DNA of 64,000 nt from JABSSA01 sp039984715 (lineage in GTDB: Bacteria > Pseudomonadota > Alphaproteobacteria > Rhodobacterales > Rhodobacteraceae), in NCBI GenBank assembly GCA_039984715.1, contig JBDWUA010000001.1:66163-130162 (forward strand), read 5' to 3'. Shown here in pieces: positions 63,008 to 64,000 of this stretch. The notes below the pieces were generated by a model. That model did not search any database, had not been told where the DNA came from, and saw only the letters and a program-made list of their open reading frames with translations. Both the position numbers and the translations under genes were made by a program. Every line of letters begins with the position of its first letter. Within the stretch, counting starts at the first letter, position 1.

Positions 63008-63556
63008 ATGCTGCCCATGGTAAAGTTGAGTGTCATATCCGTTTGGACTTGTCTCGTATTCGCAGTGTCGAGCGCGCCGTTGGTGGCCGAGGCGACTCCG
63101 GTTTCCGAGAAGGTCAGTGTTGAAACTGCCATCTCAAATGCAGAGCAAGTGCTCAAAGGTCGCACAGTCGCGACATTGGACCCAAGTGGCGTGGCACCGG
63201 ATGGTGTCGTCATCGAGTATTTCGAGCCGAACGGGAAGGTTTACCGCTGGTATCCCGGATATGGCGCCGTTCTCAGAGGAACCTGGGCCGTGGATGGGAA
63301 CGTGTTATGGCTGGTAAAGGTATCTGAACCTGAACCGCCATTGAAACTTTGCCGTCAAATATCTTCGGCATCCGGGCCAGAGTATCCCCGATCACGTGTC
63401 CGCACCCGGGACTGTTCAATCTGGAAATCGATGAGCGACACGATTGTTGCGTCGACTGAAGGCGACTTCTTTAAACTAAGCTTGATGAAGACGCCGTGCC
63501 GTTTGTGTACGTCAGACAGAACAATCGAAAAATTGAATATGGCTGCTGAACACTAA
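63008..63556 (+). CDS. secreted hypothetical protein
   Basis: 182 residues from the ATG at 63008 (a nearby ATG at 63017 is equally likely); the frame runs further upstream over msrQ's end, which I regard as unused. A signal peptide ends about LVAEA. The mature part has an aromatic FEPNGKVYRWYPGYGAVLRGTWAV segment, a Leu/Val-rich WLVKVSE, four later Cys (CRQIS, RDCSIW, CRLC) that could form disulfides. I do not recognise the family. Follows msrPQ, so it could be induced with it, but no ribosome site supports this. Confidence 0.65.
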   Translation: MLPMVKLSVISVWTCLVFAVSSAPLVAEATPVSEKVSVETAISNAEQVLKGRTVATLDPSGVAPDGVVIEYFEPNGKVYRWYPGYGAVLRGTWAVDGNVLWLVKVSEPEPPLKLCRQISSASGPEYPRSRVRTRDCSIWKSMSDTIVASTEGDFFKLSLMKTPCRLCTSDRTIEKLNMAAEH

Positions 63557-63714
63557 TCAAGCACACGCAGGTCATCAGCAACGCGCCGCACTTTGGTCCG
63601 ACGCGAACCGAGTGGTTTCACAAAAAGCGCTTCAATAGGCCGATTCACTTTGAACAGTGTTGATGAGTCTGCCGCGAGTCTGAGGTGTTCTTGGGGGTAA
63701 GCCAGAGGATACCG
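63553..63714 (-). pseudogene. C-terminal remnant of an unidentified gene
   Basis: A 53-codon minus-strand frame ends in TAG at 63555-63553 and encodes a plausible protein tail: RYPLAYPQEHLRLAADSSTL, then a segment with FKVNRPIEALFVKPLGSRR, ending ADDLRVLD. It begins right after an in-frame TAG (63717-63715), lacks a start codon and overlaps the last bases of the forward hypothetical gene. The upstream DNA in other frames is partly open (for example AFMPTRASTY at about 63745), suggesting a frameshifted or truncated gene. The family is unknown. Confidence 0.4.
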
Positions 63715-64000
63715 CTATATGTAGAGGCACGAGTCGGCATGAAGGCCATGGCCCACTGGGAAATTAGCCCCCAAAGGGTTGGTTGATCGAAAAAAATCAA
63801 GTCAATGCATTGATTTATAACGATAAAAACAAAATATGAAAAAAGATGACGTTTTTGATAAAAAAGGGGTTGCGGGTTATTGGTAGTAACTCTAGAACCC
63901 CCTTCAACGGCGACGCAGACAAGCAACGCCAGACGCCAGACGGGCCGAGGGTTACGATCCAGAGCAACGAGGCGATGATAAAATCAGAGGTAAGTGAGGC
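63715..64000. other. AT-rich tail of the window, no supported gene
   Basis: The stretch 63780-63870 is markedly AT-rich with A and T runs; the final 100 bases are more balanced. I see no ribosome-site-bearing gene, tRNA or terminator. The next gene probably begins beyond the window. Confidence 0.45.

Overview
The window reads as ordinary chromosome of a marine alphaproteobacterium of the Rhodobacteraceae (roseobacter group). The indicators are an L-malyl-CoA/beta-methylmalyl-CoA lyase that closely resembles the Rhodobacter Mcl1 family, an SDHAF4/DUF1674 protein, a FYDLN-acid (TIGR02300) protein, a BamF-type DUF3035 lipoprotein, a MutL of the endonuclease type, a Hint-domain secreted protein and large RTX proteins. 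Base composition is moderate by eye. I see no integrase, transposase, CRISPR array, rRNA operon or prophage. Genes are dense and run on both strands.

Layout. 0-7 kb: end of a purine-catabolism region (uraH), a minus-strand DUF4173 membrane protein / OmpR regulator / histidine kinase operon, then deoC with a two-domain ALDH16-like dehydrogenase. 7.2-15.7 kb: a long minus-strand block rsmB > heparinase II/III-like > purH > lspA > BamF-like lipoprotein > active M16 peptidase > inactive M16 partner. 15.8-22.3 kb: SDHAF4, a small secreted protein, an overlapping sugar isomerase / beta-hydroxyacid dehydrogenase pair, rmuC-mutL and accA. 22.3-25.1 kb: a divergent lysE/lrp pair, a DUF302 protein and mcl1. 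25.4-28.3 kb: dgcN-dgcA-dat, a D-amino-acid/D-glutamate catabolic operon. 28.3-32.2 kb: a signalling locus with a LuxR-type response regulator divergent from a periplasmic molybdopterin-fold protein and a hybrid kinase carrying REC and Hpt domains. 32.2-37 kb: DUF1244, pyk, a PEP-mutase family protein coupled to ada, and rpmI-rplT. 37.1-44.6 kb: two divergent RTX genes, one a serralysin-like metzincin and one a CARDB/lipase protein. 45-56.8 kb: tRNA-Ala, small conserved genes, a GntR regulator, a flavin monooxygenase, yghU, a methyltransferase, rpmJ, tRNA-Val, N-formylglutamate amidohydrolase, dinB, a NUDIX hydrolase, a Hint protein and pyrF. 57-63.6 kb: clpB behind a clear sigma-32-type promoter, a membrane-anchored glutamate-synthase-like FMN protein, msrP-msrQ and a secreted hypothetical. 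The last 450 bases hold only a broken C-terminal reading frame and AT-rich DNA.

Most promising for new biology. The 28.3-32.2 kb locus looks like a complete four-step phosphorelay (His361 > Asp652 > His791 in the hybrid kinase > Asp54 in the LuxR regulator). It is built around an exported molybdopterin-fold protein that lacks the metal-binding cysteine, so I infer a binding or sensing role. The DUF4173 / short-loop kinase operon at 0.4-3.5 kb is a second candidate sensory system in which the multispanning membrane protein may be the real sensor. The RTX pair and a hairpin with an anti-Shine-Dalgarno loop at 55.3 kb are further leads. All functional statements rest on motif recognition by eye; no database search was run.
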